From Dryocosmus kuriphilus (lineage: Eukaryota > Arthropoda > Insecta > Hymenoptera > Cynipidae): DNA of 64,000 nucleotides. The first letter of the stretch is position 1. Each line of letters starts with the position of its first letter. Location: positions 248,167,256-248,231,255 of the forward strand of contig CM076190.1 of the NCBI GenBank assembly GCA_038277395.1, given 5' to 3'. The notes beneath the pieces are model-generated. The model was not told the origin of the DNA, did not search any database, and saw only the letters and a list, made by a program, of their open reading frames with translations. A program made the translations under genes and the position numbers. Positions 33,393 to 44,237 of the stretch are shown here, piece by piece.

Positions 33393-34010
33393 TTATTCTA
33401 AAGTGACTCGTACAAGACGGTGGACTCCAGGTACGTTAATAATATCACGTTCTTTAGCAAGAAGCATCTGTATTGACAAATTTTGTCTCGTGCCTAAAGA
33501 AAGTCGATTAAGTTCATCTTGGTTTACTCGTCTACTTTTTCCCGTTACCAAGGATATTATGACCCGTTTGGCGGATCCATTATATATTCCGCGTACAATA
33601 TCTTCATGGTCCACAACTCCAAGGATGTTACCGTCGGAGGTTAATATTGATAAAAATTCTTCGTTTGGAAATATGTGGCGATAATCATTAGGTTTAGATG
33701 TTTTCACTTTAAGAATCATTGAAGTGAGCACGTCTGTGTCAGGATAAGTGACTCTTTGTATTTTCAAATTTCGGTTCGAATTAGAAGGTACGCCAGAAGA
33801 AACAGGCCTGTCAGGAGAATCAGGTTTGGCAAAAGTAGGTCTTTCAGGAAAAAAAGACCTGGTTGTGGTAGAAGTTCTCTCAGGAAGAATACGTCTCGTA
33901 GGAGAAGGAGACCTAGCTCGAGAATGAGGCGTGATATTGTCACACTGCGAACTCAATTCTGTAACAGAAAATAGACTTGAATGAATTCTGATGGAACTCA
34001 TGAATTCCAA
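33393..34010 (-). CDS. Unknown Pro/Ser-rich protein, paralog A (probably last exon)
   Basis: An uninterrupted frame of 205 codons reads from ATG at 34010 to a stop at 33393. Residues 30-85 are rich in Pro, Ser, Arg and Thr with ERPTF/PDSPDRP repeats. Residues 100-205 are compact and conserved with paralog B (IFPNEEF, DGNILGVVDHEDIVRGIY, KRVIISLVTGKSRR, NRLSLG). AATAAA signals lie within about 45 bases after the stop in both paralogs, so this is likely a 3'-terminal exon. In B the frame is entered through an acceptor AG. In A that AG is changed and an ATG stands close by, so A may start here. No domain or signal peptide recognised. Confidence 0.6.
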   Translation of the reverse strand: MEFMSSIRIHSSLFSVTELSSQCDNITPHSRARSPSPTRRILPERTSTTTRSFFPERPTFAKPDSPDRPVSSGVPSNSNRNLKIQRVTYPDTDVLTSMILKVKTSKPNDYRHIFPNEEFLSILTSDGNILGVVDHEDIVRGIYNGSAKRVIISLVTGKSRRVNQDELNRLSLGTRQNLSIQMLLAKERDIINVPGVHRLVRVTLE

Positions 34011-34259
34011 AACATATACAATAACTGTAAATTAACATAATTTATAAATTTATTAAAAATTTAATATATAATGAAAGAAAATAATAAAATTTGAATACAT
34101 AGATGTAAATTATAAATATATGAAATTGCTTGTAATATCCAAATACGCATAGGGTGAAGGCACCAATATAAGAGGAATTAGGACATCCTGAAGCGTTTGG
34201 TGCACCTTTAGTGGCCTCTCCGATGGTCATACGTAAAATTTTAATTTATTGCTATAACC

Positions 34260-34885
34260 ATCTTCGAACTTACATTCATTGTGTCCATAACCTTTATATC
34301 AAAGCTAACGGCAGTATCAAGTGGTTGAAAATCTTTCAAACGTTCACAGCTGATCGTCATGTGGCTCGATGCGCCCGTATCTAAAAACTAGCCGCTGCCT
34401 GACACTTTCAGTTCTTTTTGCCATAAAACCAACGAGTGCCGTATTCTCTGAGTTACGTCGTTTAATTTCTCCTTACTTTTTAGACTTCCATTTTCTTCAC
34501 CTTCTGCATTCCCTTTTCTGATGACTTAGCTTTTCAAAGAAAAAGCATCTGCAACTCTGAGCTGAATCGTTTTTGCGAAGCTTGGACTTTCATCCCTCTT
34601 TCATTCGGAAAATTTTTTAATCTATTTTGTGTTTCGTTTTCTTTATCCTTTCTGTATCCTTCTAGAAGCCTTCTTTTACTAACAGTTATCTTAAGCACTT
34701 CTGGTTTTTATTAAAGCGCTGAGGGGTATTTCATAAGAAAGTGGTAAACTGTTTAAGATAATTGAAACGAATATATCTTCATCCAGGGTTTTTTCGATTG
34801 CTGCCAGCTTATCTATTATTTCCTACTCTGAATTTAAATCATTTTCGAGATCCCCGCCTTCCGATAATTTTGTATTGCACATACA
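34260..34885 (-). pseudogene. Ty1/copia gag-protease relic, copy A
   Basis: On the minus strand, from 34885 downward, fragments read DKLAAIEKTLDEDIFVSIIL and LNSLPLSYEIPLSALIKTRS (copia-type gag, UBN2 region). A zinc knuckle follows in which the second Cys is Phe (CFFFEKLSHQKREC), and then the protease start FLDTGASSHMT. Stops and frameshifts intervene. The same relic lies upstream of paralog B, so it was there before the duplication. It lies on the same strand as the unknown gene, about 250 bp upstream of it. Confidence 0.7.
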
Positions 34886-36692
34886 AAACTTCGTTTTCGT
34901 AGATTTCTAGAAATTAATCTTTGACTCGAAACTCTTATTTTAAATATTTAGAACCACGTGGTCTCACACAGACGGTACACTCTGTTCCACAAGACAAGGT
35001 ACGCGTTTTCTCGAAAAGTTTCACACATTTTTTTTCCTTTATTTTTTGGCCTGACTCTACGTATGAAGAGCTAAGGCGGAACCACTGATTCGCTTCATTC
35101 TCGGTCGAAGTATCAGATATTGCACAAGATTGCGCAATGAGTGCTGTATACGCTAAACGTTTTGAGGCTGTGTTTTTGTGCACCAATAAACACGGACCGC
35201 ATCTTTCATACTCAGTCGGTGCTAAAGTGCTTAAAAAGTCCAAGCACTTCGTGCAAACGTGGGTGGAGCGGTGTAGGGTCACAAAAACAGTCGACGATCT
35301 GCCGGGACGGATAGAAATGCGAGCAACGTCGAGTAAGGAGGACAAGGCGACCATCGCACTGTTCAAGCGCAACCCAGTTCTGCGAATGCGCGAAGCCAAA
35401 GCTAAGCTACCAGAGAAGGGACTAGAGGTTAGTATAAACACCATAAGACGCAGATTAGCTGAGGCAAAAGTGCAGTACCGCATTGCGAGGCAGAAACCCC
35501 CGCTCTCAGAGGTTCACATGCAAAAACGCTTGGCATGGGCTACGGAAAATCATGATCGCGATTAGTCAAATGTAATTTTTTCCGACGGAGCGTCCTTTTG
35601 GGCATGGGTTCCCATTAAACGTGACTGGTCAGGCTGTGGCGAGCGGTTCCTCCAGCGAACTGTTAAACACCCCATAAAGGTCCAAGTTTGGGGATGCTCC
35701 TCACAGCGCGGTTTTGGCTGTTTACAGATTTTTACTGAGAACCTGAACGCTCAAAGAATGGTCAAAATCTATAAGCATGGTCTTCTGAAGTCTGCAGGAA
35801 AGATGTTTGGAGCCAACAATGGGGTTTGGATCCTTCAAGAGAACAACGACCCTAAACAAAGCAGTCGCCTCTGCACGAGCTGGAAAGCGGAAATGGCGTC
35901 GTGACCTTGGACTGGCCTTCACAATCTCCTGATGCAAATCTAATTGAAAATGTGTGCAGTGTTGTTAAGTGAAAACTTGCAGGAAGGCGTGTATTCACCC
36001 TCAAGCAGTTCTTTCGACGAATTAGAGAGGTATGGCGCTCTCTATCTTCTGAATATGCCGAAAAAATAGTCGAGAGCATGCCCAGAAGGTGACAGGCCAT
36101 TATCCAGAATAACGGCGATTGGACGGTTTATTAAGTAGAGTTGAGTAGTTAAGTAGTTGTTGGTTTTGTATTGAGACCTGCAGATTTTGCATTAAGATTG
36201 TTATCGAAAACTATCGGGACCCTTTATGAACAAATGTCATTTTATAAGTTTTATAGATAAATACATTGAGATTTATTAAATGGTAATTAACGCATCCCCT
36301 CTATCCTAATCTAGGTCATCTAGAGGCTGAGCTCGGCGGCAAAGTTTGTAATTTGAGTAAATTATGTCCGTTGGAGTTTTATATCTAATGTTCCAAGAAA
36401 GGAGTGGTGACCGCGATTTTAATGAATCTTGCTGATTTGGAGCTCTAGGATTTATTGAATATTGGTGTTTCGGATTTTTGGATCTTATTGATATATTTAG
36501 TTCAATTTATTGGATTGTCTTGTGGATGACCTTGAACGACCGCACTATTTTCTCAACTTTACTATCTGCGAAAAATGTGCACGTCATACGCTTGACTTAT
36601 CGTGGTAATTCTTTAATGCTTTCCACACTTGGAGGCAACCTTAGACTTCCTCAGTAGGACATTATCTACAGTCCTGCTAGGCATACGGGTGC
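34886..36692 (+). mobile_element. Tc1-like insertion in copy A
   Basis: Alignment with copy B breaks at about 34886 and resumes at about 36693, so about 1.8 kb was inserted in A or lost from B. It contains a Tc1-type transposase relic. I could not identify terminal inverted repeats at the break points, so the insert may contain more than the transposon itself. Confidence 0.65.
35137..36135 (+). pseudogene. Tc1-like transposase (DD34E), broken
   Basis: The N-terminal half is open for 142 codons (35137-35565) and includes the helix-turn-helix region ending in INTIRRRLAEAKVQYRIARQ. The catalytic part follows in frame pieces: VIFSDGASFWAW (first Asp), WILQENNDPKQS, where the usual second Asp of the QDNDPKH motif is Asn, and SPDANLIENV with the Glu. 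It closes with IIQNNGDW. One stop, one missing stretch near 35900 and the D-to-N change mean no active enzyme. In an intact copy the enzyme would cut and paste at TA sites. Confidence 0.8.
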
Positions 36693-36924
36693 ATTTACAC
36701 TCGAAAACTGTTAAATAACCATCGGAATTCTTGGACGTAACAACTCTGCAAATTCCGGGTGAATTCTATTTAGAAGCGAACATCATTCCGGATCCTCAAA
36801 TGTTCCTCGAGGACTTTCGAGAATTCGTGCGTCGAATCCGATCCATTGCAGTAATTCAAAAACACAAAAAATAAACTTTCTTTTCCAAAGCTTTAGGCTT
36901 CTGTACGCATGTATTTCTTAGAGC

Positions 36925-38120
36925 CTGCAGTTAGCATAGATCACTTAACATAGAACGCCTAATTAAATAAAGATGCAATATCAAAGTGAATAAACTTTCC
37001 TACTGCGATATGTATCTTTCTTGGACGGTGTGTACTGTAGAATCTTAGCAACCCGTGTTCCAACTACTTAGATTTCGTTTTCTATTTTCGATAGGTAAAT
37101 TTCGATAAACGAAATCGCAAAGTGAAATCCAAATAATCCAAAGATTCAAAACAATTGATTCGTTCTTTAAATACTCTTGGCCGTATCTCAATTCCAAAAT
37201 CATCTTTTTCATCAGATGAAGGTAAGATACGCTTACAAATTTCATCCACATTCTACCCTCTACTATTGCACTACACTTGAACTTCAACTTTAAGGTTATG
37301 TTGGCCCCGTTAATCACTGGTTAACTTGCCAACCAGCAAAAAATGTCCGATTAAGTTAAACGGCGATTAGGCTTCTTTAGTCATGATTTAAAGGATGGTG
37401 AAACGCAATGTGCTGATTAAATTAAGTCAGTCAATGATTAAAACTTAATCACAGTTGGTAGAACCGACCCTTAACGTTCAACGAGGGAACTTGTAGTTGG
37501 TTAGAATCAAGAATAAAATCTTGTCAGTCGCCTCTCATTTGCGTTTGCACTGTATTTATTCTCATCCCTCAAGTCTCCCACTCTCTCACTTATAGGCCCC
37601 ATAATGGAAGGTACATTTACCGAACATGCACGAATGGGGAGAGCCCACCCAAAAAACCCGAACATTTCTGTCTAACTTCCCAGATAGAAGATGACGTCGT
37701 AATATGCCGCCCATAAAGATAATTCGCTTTTTCGTACCCTTCAGAGCCATCAGCCAGAAAGTGCTAAACCTCGAACTAATCGGATTATAGAAGGCTTACC
37801 TTTTCTATTATTCTACAAAAGGGTCCTTTCCCCGAGGTCCTTCTGTATGGTTCTCTGTTCGCTGCTTAAGAAGCTTATTTCAGAAAGAATTATAAAACCT
37901 TCCCGAGTAATGAACATCTTTTTATGTAATTTAGTCAAATGTTCTCGCAAATTTGATCAAGTGATTCGAGTCGATTATTCGAATACGAGCGAGAATATAG
38001 TTGCTTATCACATTAGTTTGATGGTGGAGAATTTTTTCACCAAAGCGCACATTATAATTTGGGGGAAATATTCAATCCGAGGTTATTTGTGGTTGAAGGT
38101 TCTCTTGTAGATTAAGGAAA
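36925..38120. other. Non-coding stretch without counterpart in copy B
   Basis: No supported gene. The ORFs at 37045-37317 (minus) and 37847-38110 (plus) show no domain. Confidence 0.4.
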
Positions 38121-38243
38121 TGAAAGATTTTATTTAAATGTTGTTCACAAGAAAAATGTTCAAACTAAAATTTAAAAAGCTGGTAAGCAGAAAATTTCAG
38201 TCAAGGCAGATTTGGATTATTCTAGATCAATACTAAAGTTATA

Positions 38244-39542
38244 GGAGGTCTGTCCGAAAAGTATACGGAATACCTACGAATCCCCTCTCCAGAACTTTCG
38301 GGCGCACTCTACCGGGTACCACTGTAAACTGCAACTCTTTCGAAACACCCTCGATGCCGCAGTTTTTGTCGGGACGCCTCAGTTCGTACACAGCGTGCAT
38401 TTGTGTACGGAGTCTTTTTGGTGTTCGGCGGATTTGTTTGTTGCTCAAAATGACCGAAAGAGTTGAACAGAAAATTTACGTTACGTTGAAATGATCCAAA
38501 AGGCCTTTGGAGATGACCGTATGGGTAAAAGACAGATATGTGAGTAGTGCAAGCTGTTTAAAGATGGCCGCCAATCGTCTCACAGTGACTCGCGCTGCGG
38601 CCTTCTTTCAAGCACAACAAAACCTGAAAATATCGAGCGTGTGCAACTTGCGATTAAAGAAGATAGCCGGTTGACTATGCGAAAACTAGAATATGATCTT
38701 AGAATTCCGGAAACTAATGTTTGCGAAATTTTAACCGAGAAAACGGGAGTGAATCTTGTGTGTGCAAAATTCGTTCCAAAATTACTCACAGAAGAGTAGA
38801 AAAAGCTTCGCTTTGAAGTCGCTCAGTACAACTTGGAAATGATTTCTGATGATGAAAATGTACCCAAAAAGATTATTACTGGTGATGAATCGTGGGTTTA
38901 TGGGGATGATCCCTAAACAAAACAACAGTCTTTACAGTGGAAGATTCCATCCGAACCACGACCGAAAAAGGCACGTCAAAGTTGGAGATACAACTGTTCA
39001 ATGTTGATTGTTTTTCTCGATTATGAAGGTGTTGTGCACCACGAATACTCTCCTACACGGCAAATAATCAATAAGAATTTTACCGTCAAGTTCTGAAAAG
39101 ATTTCGCGAATCAATAAGAAAAAAACGGCTTCATCTTTGGTCAAGCGGTGACTGGCTTCTTCACCACGATAATGCGCCAGCGCATTCATCACACCTTATG
39201 CAGAAATATTTGATCAAGCACAAAGTCGGATAGCTTCGCCAGCCTCTGTACAGTCCCGCCATAGCTCCCTGTGACTTTTGGCTATTTCCAAAATAGAAAA
39301 CTCTAGGTACATAAAGGACACCGGTTTGACGACATAGAGACGATCTATGTTAATGCGACAAGTGCTCTAAAGGCTATTTCGAAAACAGACTTCCAGGACT
39401 GCTTCAGGAAGTGGAAACTCCGCTGTGGCGCGTCGTTCAGTCAAATAGGGACTACTTTCAAGGATGTCACTCACCGGATGACAAAGAATAACACCAGTGT
39501 GGAGGGATGAAGGTATTCCGGATACTTTTCGGACAGACCACG
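38244..39542 (+). mobile_element. mariner element M1, 1299 bp with TA duplication
   Basis: The left end GGAGGTCTGTCCGAAAAGTA and the right end TACTTTTCGGACAGACCACG are inverted repeats. TA stands at 38242-38243 and 39543-39544. The length is that of a full mariner. Its insertion point lies at the place where copy A diverges from copy B. Confidence 0.9.
38450..39500 (+). pseudogene. mariner transposase of M1, broken
   Basis: ATG at 38450 (MTERVEQKIYV). Later fragments are CAKFVPKLLTEE, KKIITGDESWVYG (first catalytic Asp, near 38875-38910), KPRPKKARQ-like residues, LHHDNAPAHSS (second Asp, near 39165) and a degraded third box in which YSPDLAP reads YSPAIAP before CDFW. Many stops and frameshifts. 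The lineage differs from that of M2 and M4. Confidence 0.8.
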
Positions 39543-39544
39543 TA

Positions 39545-40044
39545 CATGTTGTATCAACATGCACAGAGAGCTCACCATACTAGAGGAGGATATGTATGGA
39601 GGGGTCAAGATGGCGTCGCCTGTGTAAGCACGTACACGCCTCCCTGGCTGCTTATTAATATATCTGAGTGTCTATATGAATATTATTCAACGCATGAGTG
39701 TAGACTATAATACAACAATATATAGGTAGCTTTTTGGCTCTACACATTTCTTTTGTGTTCATATTGTAACATTATCCTTTAAAACCGGGAATCTAAAATG
39801 GATATTACTTTCTTTATTTCATGTATAAAATCAATAATATGCTAGGTTTGGACACGAAACGTGGATTTTTCCAATAACTAAATTAGTTTTTTCGTTATAG
39901 TTTTGTAGCATTTCGAACGGCCTCTCAATAATATTGATAATAAATGAGAAAATAATTCGATTTGCGTTTACACACATTTTGCACACATTCAAGTCAATAA
40001 GATAGATTGACTCAACCTTTCGTAGGATCTAAAAGCTAGCTCTA
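39545..40044. other. Non-coding stretch between mariners
   Basis: No supported gene or repeat; ordinary AT-rich sequence with a GC-richer patch at 39570-39650. Confidence 0.45.
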
Positions 40045-40251
40045 TACGAGACGTGATCAAAAAGTAAGGTAACTTTTTGAATTTTGCAGGATGTGTACTG
40101 TCGATATTCGTTTTCTTTTTTTCTCATGTTGGTACACTCGTCCCAAACATATGTGCACAGTTTCAGCTATATAGGACTTCTTGTTTGTTTGTGAGAGGCA
40201 TAAAGGTCAGAAGTGTTTTGCGTGCTCGACGATTTTCTGTTGTCGAAAAAA

Positions 40252-41262
40252 ATGGATCAAAGAATTTGCATCCAATTTTGTGTAGAAAATGGAACTAAGT
40301 ATTCCAAAATACTTGAAATGTTGACAGTGGCATACGGTGAGTAGAATCTGAGTAAAAAAAATGTTTATAAGTGGTAGAAGCTCTTTCGGGAAGGCCGAGA
40401 AAATTTTAATGACGAAGCTCGACCTGGACGTTCCAGTACGTCAACAACTGATGAAAACGTTGAACAAGTGAAGAAAATAGTGTTGGCGAATCGTCGAATT
40501 ACCATTACAGAAGTTGCTGATGATGCCGGCATCTCGCTTGGCTCGTGCCAAGCAACTTTAGTGGATATTTTAGGCATGAGACTTGTGTCAGCGAAGTTTG
40601 TTCCGAAATTGCTAAATTTTGACCAAAAGAATAGTCGCGTGAGCATCGCTCAGGAGCTGTTGAATGACGTTAACGGCGACCCACACTTACTCAAAAGGAT
40701 CATAACAGGCGATGAAACATGGGTATATGATTACGACGTCGAAACTAAGGCTCAATCGTCCCAGTGGAAGCATTCTGGATCACCAAGACCAAAAAAAGCA
40801 CGACAAGTTCGATTAAGTGTCAAGGTTTTGCTTACCGTTTTCTTCGATTATCATGGCGTAGTGCATCAGGAGTTCTTACCACAAGGTCGTACATTTAATA
40901 AAGAGTACTACCTTGAGGTTAAGCGCCGTTTGTGTCAAGCAATATGAAAAAAACGTCCGGAATTGTGTAAAAACCAGTCGTGGTTATTGCACCACGATAA
41001 TGCGCCAGCTCACACGTCATTGCTTGTTCGTAATTTTTTGGCCAATAAAAACACCATAATCATGCCTCAGCCACCGTATTCACCAGATTTGGCTCCCTGT
41101 GACTTTTTCCTGTTTCAAAAACTGAAAAGGCCCATGAAAGGATGGCGTTTTGCGACGATTGAGGAGATAAAGTCCGCATCGCTGGAAGAGCTGAAGGCTA
41201 TACCAAAAAGTGCTTATCAGAAATGCTTTGAGGATTGGAAAAAGCGCTGGCACAAATGTATT
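40252..41262 (+). pseudogene. mariner transposase of M2, in-frame stops, C-terminus displaced
   Basis: From ATG at 40252 (MDQRICIQFCVENG) one frame continues to the nested insertion at 41263 with three in-frame stops only (near 40342, 40373 and 40945) and no frameshift. The helix-turn-helix part ends in RRITITEVADDAGISLGSCQ. The catalytic triad is intact: ITGDETW, HHDNAPAH and SPDLAPCDFF. The last codons (WHK region and beyond) are cut by the insertion and reappear after 42218. This is probably of the cecropia/mori-like group. Confidence 0.88.
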
Positions 41263-41263
41263 A

Positions 41264-42216
41264 CGATGCACGTCCAGAAAGTAAGTGTACTCAATTTATG
41301 TAGGCTTCAAAAAAATTTTATTAAAACAAAAACATAGTTGGTTACACTTGTACATATGTAAGTTATTTTTCGACATAGTCACCATATATCTCGATGCAAG
41401 TGGTGAGCCGCGGGATCAATTTTTTTTTGATGCCTGCTTCGACGAAATCTCCCGCCAGCTCTTTCACCCACTTCTGTACCTCCACCTTCACCACCTCGAC
41501 GGTTGAAAACTTGTTTCCACCCATGTGCACCTTCAGGGAAGTGAAGAGATGGAAATCTGCAGGGGCCCGATCAAGGGAATGCGGGGGGTGGTTCAAAACG
41601 TCCCATCCAAAAGAGTCCTCGAGTTGCTTCGTCGCGTTGGCCGTGTGAGGTTTGACATTGTGAGCTGTTTTGGGACCCACATCGCAGACAATTTCCGATA
41701 TCCGAGAGTTTCTGTGATTGTTTCGTGTAACAGAGATCTGGAGATTTGCGGAAACATTGTAGAAAGATAATCTAACGCCAATCTGCGATCGTCATGGACC
41801 GCAATCTCGATTTTTTCCACAAGTTCGTCAGTCACAATTGAACGTCTCCCGCTCCTTTGATCGTTATGCACGGAAGTAAGGCCATTTTTAAATTCGCGAC
41901 ACCACTTGTACACACTCGTACGATTCATAGCTCCATTACCGTAAACAGTTTTCACCTCATTATAATTCTCAACTGGAGCTTTTCTCTTCACAACGAGATA
42001 GCGAATGATGGCGCGAATTTCGCACTCGGCGGGAGATACGATCGACATTTTTCGCGAGAGATGCTACTGCATCAAGAGTTTTCAAAACACTAACCTCGGA
42101 TTGGTCTCGTTTTGAAGGGGAGGGCTCAGACTATGCGGCAGTGTTACGAACATGTCGAAAAAGTATTCTCTACAGCTGTGAGAGTACCAGTACGCTTACT
42201 TTCTGAACGTGCCTCG
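41264..42216 (-). mobile_element. Nested mariner M3 (953 bp, internally deleted) inside M2
   Basis: The terminal inverted repeats (CGATGCACGTCCAGAAAGTA at the left, CGAGGCACGTTCAGAAAGTA from the right) match over about 28 bp with three differences. TA is duplicated at 41262-41263 and 42217-42218, exactly within the M2 C-terminal coding region. At 953 bp it is about a quarter shorter than a full mariner. Confidence 0.92.
41363..42048 (-). pseudogene. mariner transposase of M3, catalytic core deleted
   Basis: The N-terminal part (42048 to about 41655) starts MSIVSPAECEIRAIIRYLVV and runs through YKWCREFKNGLTSVHNDQRS and RSIVTDELVEKIE to a YRKLSAMWVPK block. It then jumps directly into the C-terminal part (KPHTANATKQLEDSFGWDVL, near 41640, to DYVEK at 41363). 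The stretch with the first catalytic Asp and most of the core is missing, which accounts for the short element. A frame change lies at the junction. The lineage differs from M2: its ends and residues resemble the irritans/vertumnana style. Confidence 0.85.
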
Positions 42217-42539
42217 TATATCCGAGGGGGATTACTTTGAAGCGGACAACATAAATATTGATGAATAAATAAATATTTTTTGTTAAAAATAAAAAGTCAC
42301 CTTACTTTTTGATCACATCTCGTATATTACACTACTCGATTAGACTAATATAGAAGAATATCATATGGGCTTTGACTCTCGATTTTCTAATTTGACTTAA
42401 ATACAGATCTTAGAATATTTATTGTGAGTCCACTCAAGGGAGAAATCATTGCCAAATTTGAGAATCTAAAGTATATTTTATAGTTTATTCCGTCCTAGGA
42501 ATTTCATTAATGTTAATGCTTTACAAATCTATAATTCTT

Positions 42540-43029
42540 GAATTCATTTGCACAACGACGTCCTTCGTTAATAAGGTTTTCAAGTCGTTACCAACTGAAT
42601 CTAAGTGAATCCCTTTTATTTCTTTCTTAAACATGAATATTTGGATGCGACAAGAATCACATTCTGAAATCCATTTGCACAATAAGATCCTTCATTCATA
42701 AGGTTCAAAGTCGTTATGAATAGAATTTAAATGAATCGGTTTTATTTACTTCTTAAATATAAAGATATAGAGGCGATACAAATCAGATTGAAGTGATGAT
42801 TGTCTTTCTTAAATCGATTCGCAGAACGATGTCCTTTATCACAAAGGTTCAAAGTCGTAGTGAACAGAGTTTAGGTAAATCCCTTTAACTCATTTCCCAA
42901 ATATAAAGATCTAGAGGCGATAAGTATCACCACGATATGACGATTTTCTTCAATTACAACCACAAATGACTACATCCCCAAAATCATGCACAACGAGATC
43001 CTTTATTGCAAGGTTCAAAGTCTTTGCAT
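42540..43029. repeat. Tandem array, ~125-165 bp unit (left part)
   Basis: TTTGCACAACGA(C/G)(G/A)TCCTT followed by AAGGTTCAAAGTCGTTA and later AAATATAAAGAT(A/C)TAGAGGCGAT recurs near 42545, 42670, 42822 and 42990. The array is interrupted by the element at 43039-43756 and continues beyond it. Confidence 0.75.
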
Positions 43030-43038
43030 GGAGATTAC

Positions 43039-43756
43039 CGGTGCATACGAATTGCGCTAGCGGTCAGAGTCTTACCTGCTCGCCATGCGGCCCACTTTAG
43101 TTTCTTCACGAATTGCGCTATGGGTGGAATGCAATAGCTGTAAATGCCCCTCCTACTTCCACTGACTTAAGGATGACGCCCATTGTTCTTTGTACAATAA
43201 TAAATATAATATTACAAAATTCAATTTTTGAAAGCTTATTATTATTTACAATCATTCAATCATTAATCATTTGCAATATAATTTTACGAGTATATTCAGT
43301 ACTTTATTTTAAAGAACACGAGGGTAATTTCTCCATTTCCAAGTGTTTTAGTGCATTTGTAAGTGTTCTTATGAATTTTAAAGAACCGATCTGGCCATTA
43401 CCAAGTGTCTGAAGATAGAAGTACCCCACATCCCCCAAAAACCTTTTCCAGCCAGTTAATAATATTTTTAACTTATTAATGCAAATAAAATATCTTTAAA
43501 ATCGCCAAGCACCGTGGATTTTGGATATAATGTTTCTAAATTGCTAATTACAAAATTAGAATTTTTATATCGCACTGTATTTCTTAATGTGCGGGGGACA
43601 ATGGGCATCGTTCTTCAGGCGGGGAAAGTGGGAGGAGCAGCTGAATTTTCTTCTAGTGTAATTCATGCCAGCCGAAAACTACCTGCTTTTGCCCTAGCTC
43701 TATTCAGACTTCAGAATGGGAGGGTAGTTGACCGCTAGCGCAATTCAAGTGCACCC
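43039..43756. mobile_element. 718 bp TIR element with a 9 bp target duplication (Mutator-like?)
   Basis: The ends are inverted over about 30 bp (CGGTGCATACGAATTGCGCT left, GGGTGCACTTGAATTGCGCT from the right, then AGCGGTCA in both). GGAGATTAC is duplicated exactly at 43030-43038 and 43757-43765. Nine base pairs is the usual target duplication of MULE elements. The interior has no recognised ORF, so the element is non-autonomous. It sits in the tandem array. Confidence 0.88.
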
Positions 43757-43765
43757 GGAGATTAC

Positions 43766-44070
43766 ACGCAAATTATTATCCGTTACATCAAAATAGCAAT
43801 TAAAGGAAACCCTAGAATATTTAGTCAGATTTTTCTTGAACAGCGAGGTCCATTTTGAGAAGGTTCCAAGTCGTTACTGGAAAAATATGACTCTGAACTT
43901 TAAATAATTCTGTCAAAAAGAAATTCACTTTTATAAACACACGATCGCAGTTTTATTTAACTTTTCCGGAAATAAGGGAATCTCTGAAAAAGTCACAGTC
44001 GTTGTAAACCGAATCAAGTGGAATTTGACTCTAAGTTGATAGATGCCCATTTGCAATGTCGCCAATGAAT
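43766..44070. repeat. Tandem array, right part
   Basis: Further weaker units (TTGAACAGCGAGGTCC, AAGGTTCCAAGTCGTTACTG near 43838-43880; AAAGTCACAGTCGTTGTAAA near 43988). They align with the array left of the 718 bp element. Confidence 0.6.
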
Positions 44071-44237
44071 TTATTAGTGGATCAGACCAAGCTGGTCTTC
44101 CCTCCAAGGGATGCTTGAAACAAGTGATCCATATCCGTCTTCAAATCCCAGTGCTGACAGCAAAATCCGCAGACTCAAGCCGAATCCCCACTTAGTTTGA
44201 TATTCCGTGCGCATTCTTCGATGACACAATGTGCATA

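Larger units (their letters stand above)
40047..42322 (+). mobile_element. mariner element M2, full length, carrying a nested mariner
   Basis: The ends are CGAGACGTGATCAAAAAGTA on the left and the complement on the right (TTTTTGATCACATCTCG), with TA at 40045-40046 and 42323-42324. After removing the nested 953 bp element and its extra TA, M2 is about 1321 bp. Its ends and transposase are close to M4 at 44238-45549 in opposite orientation. Confidence 0.92.

Noticed and set aside
40077..40298. ORF starting MNFAGCVL, and its twin at 45298-45519
   Set aside because: Both lie in the 5' leader of the mariner elements and overlap the true transposase start in another frame. They are shared only because the elements are related.
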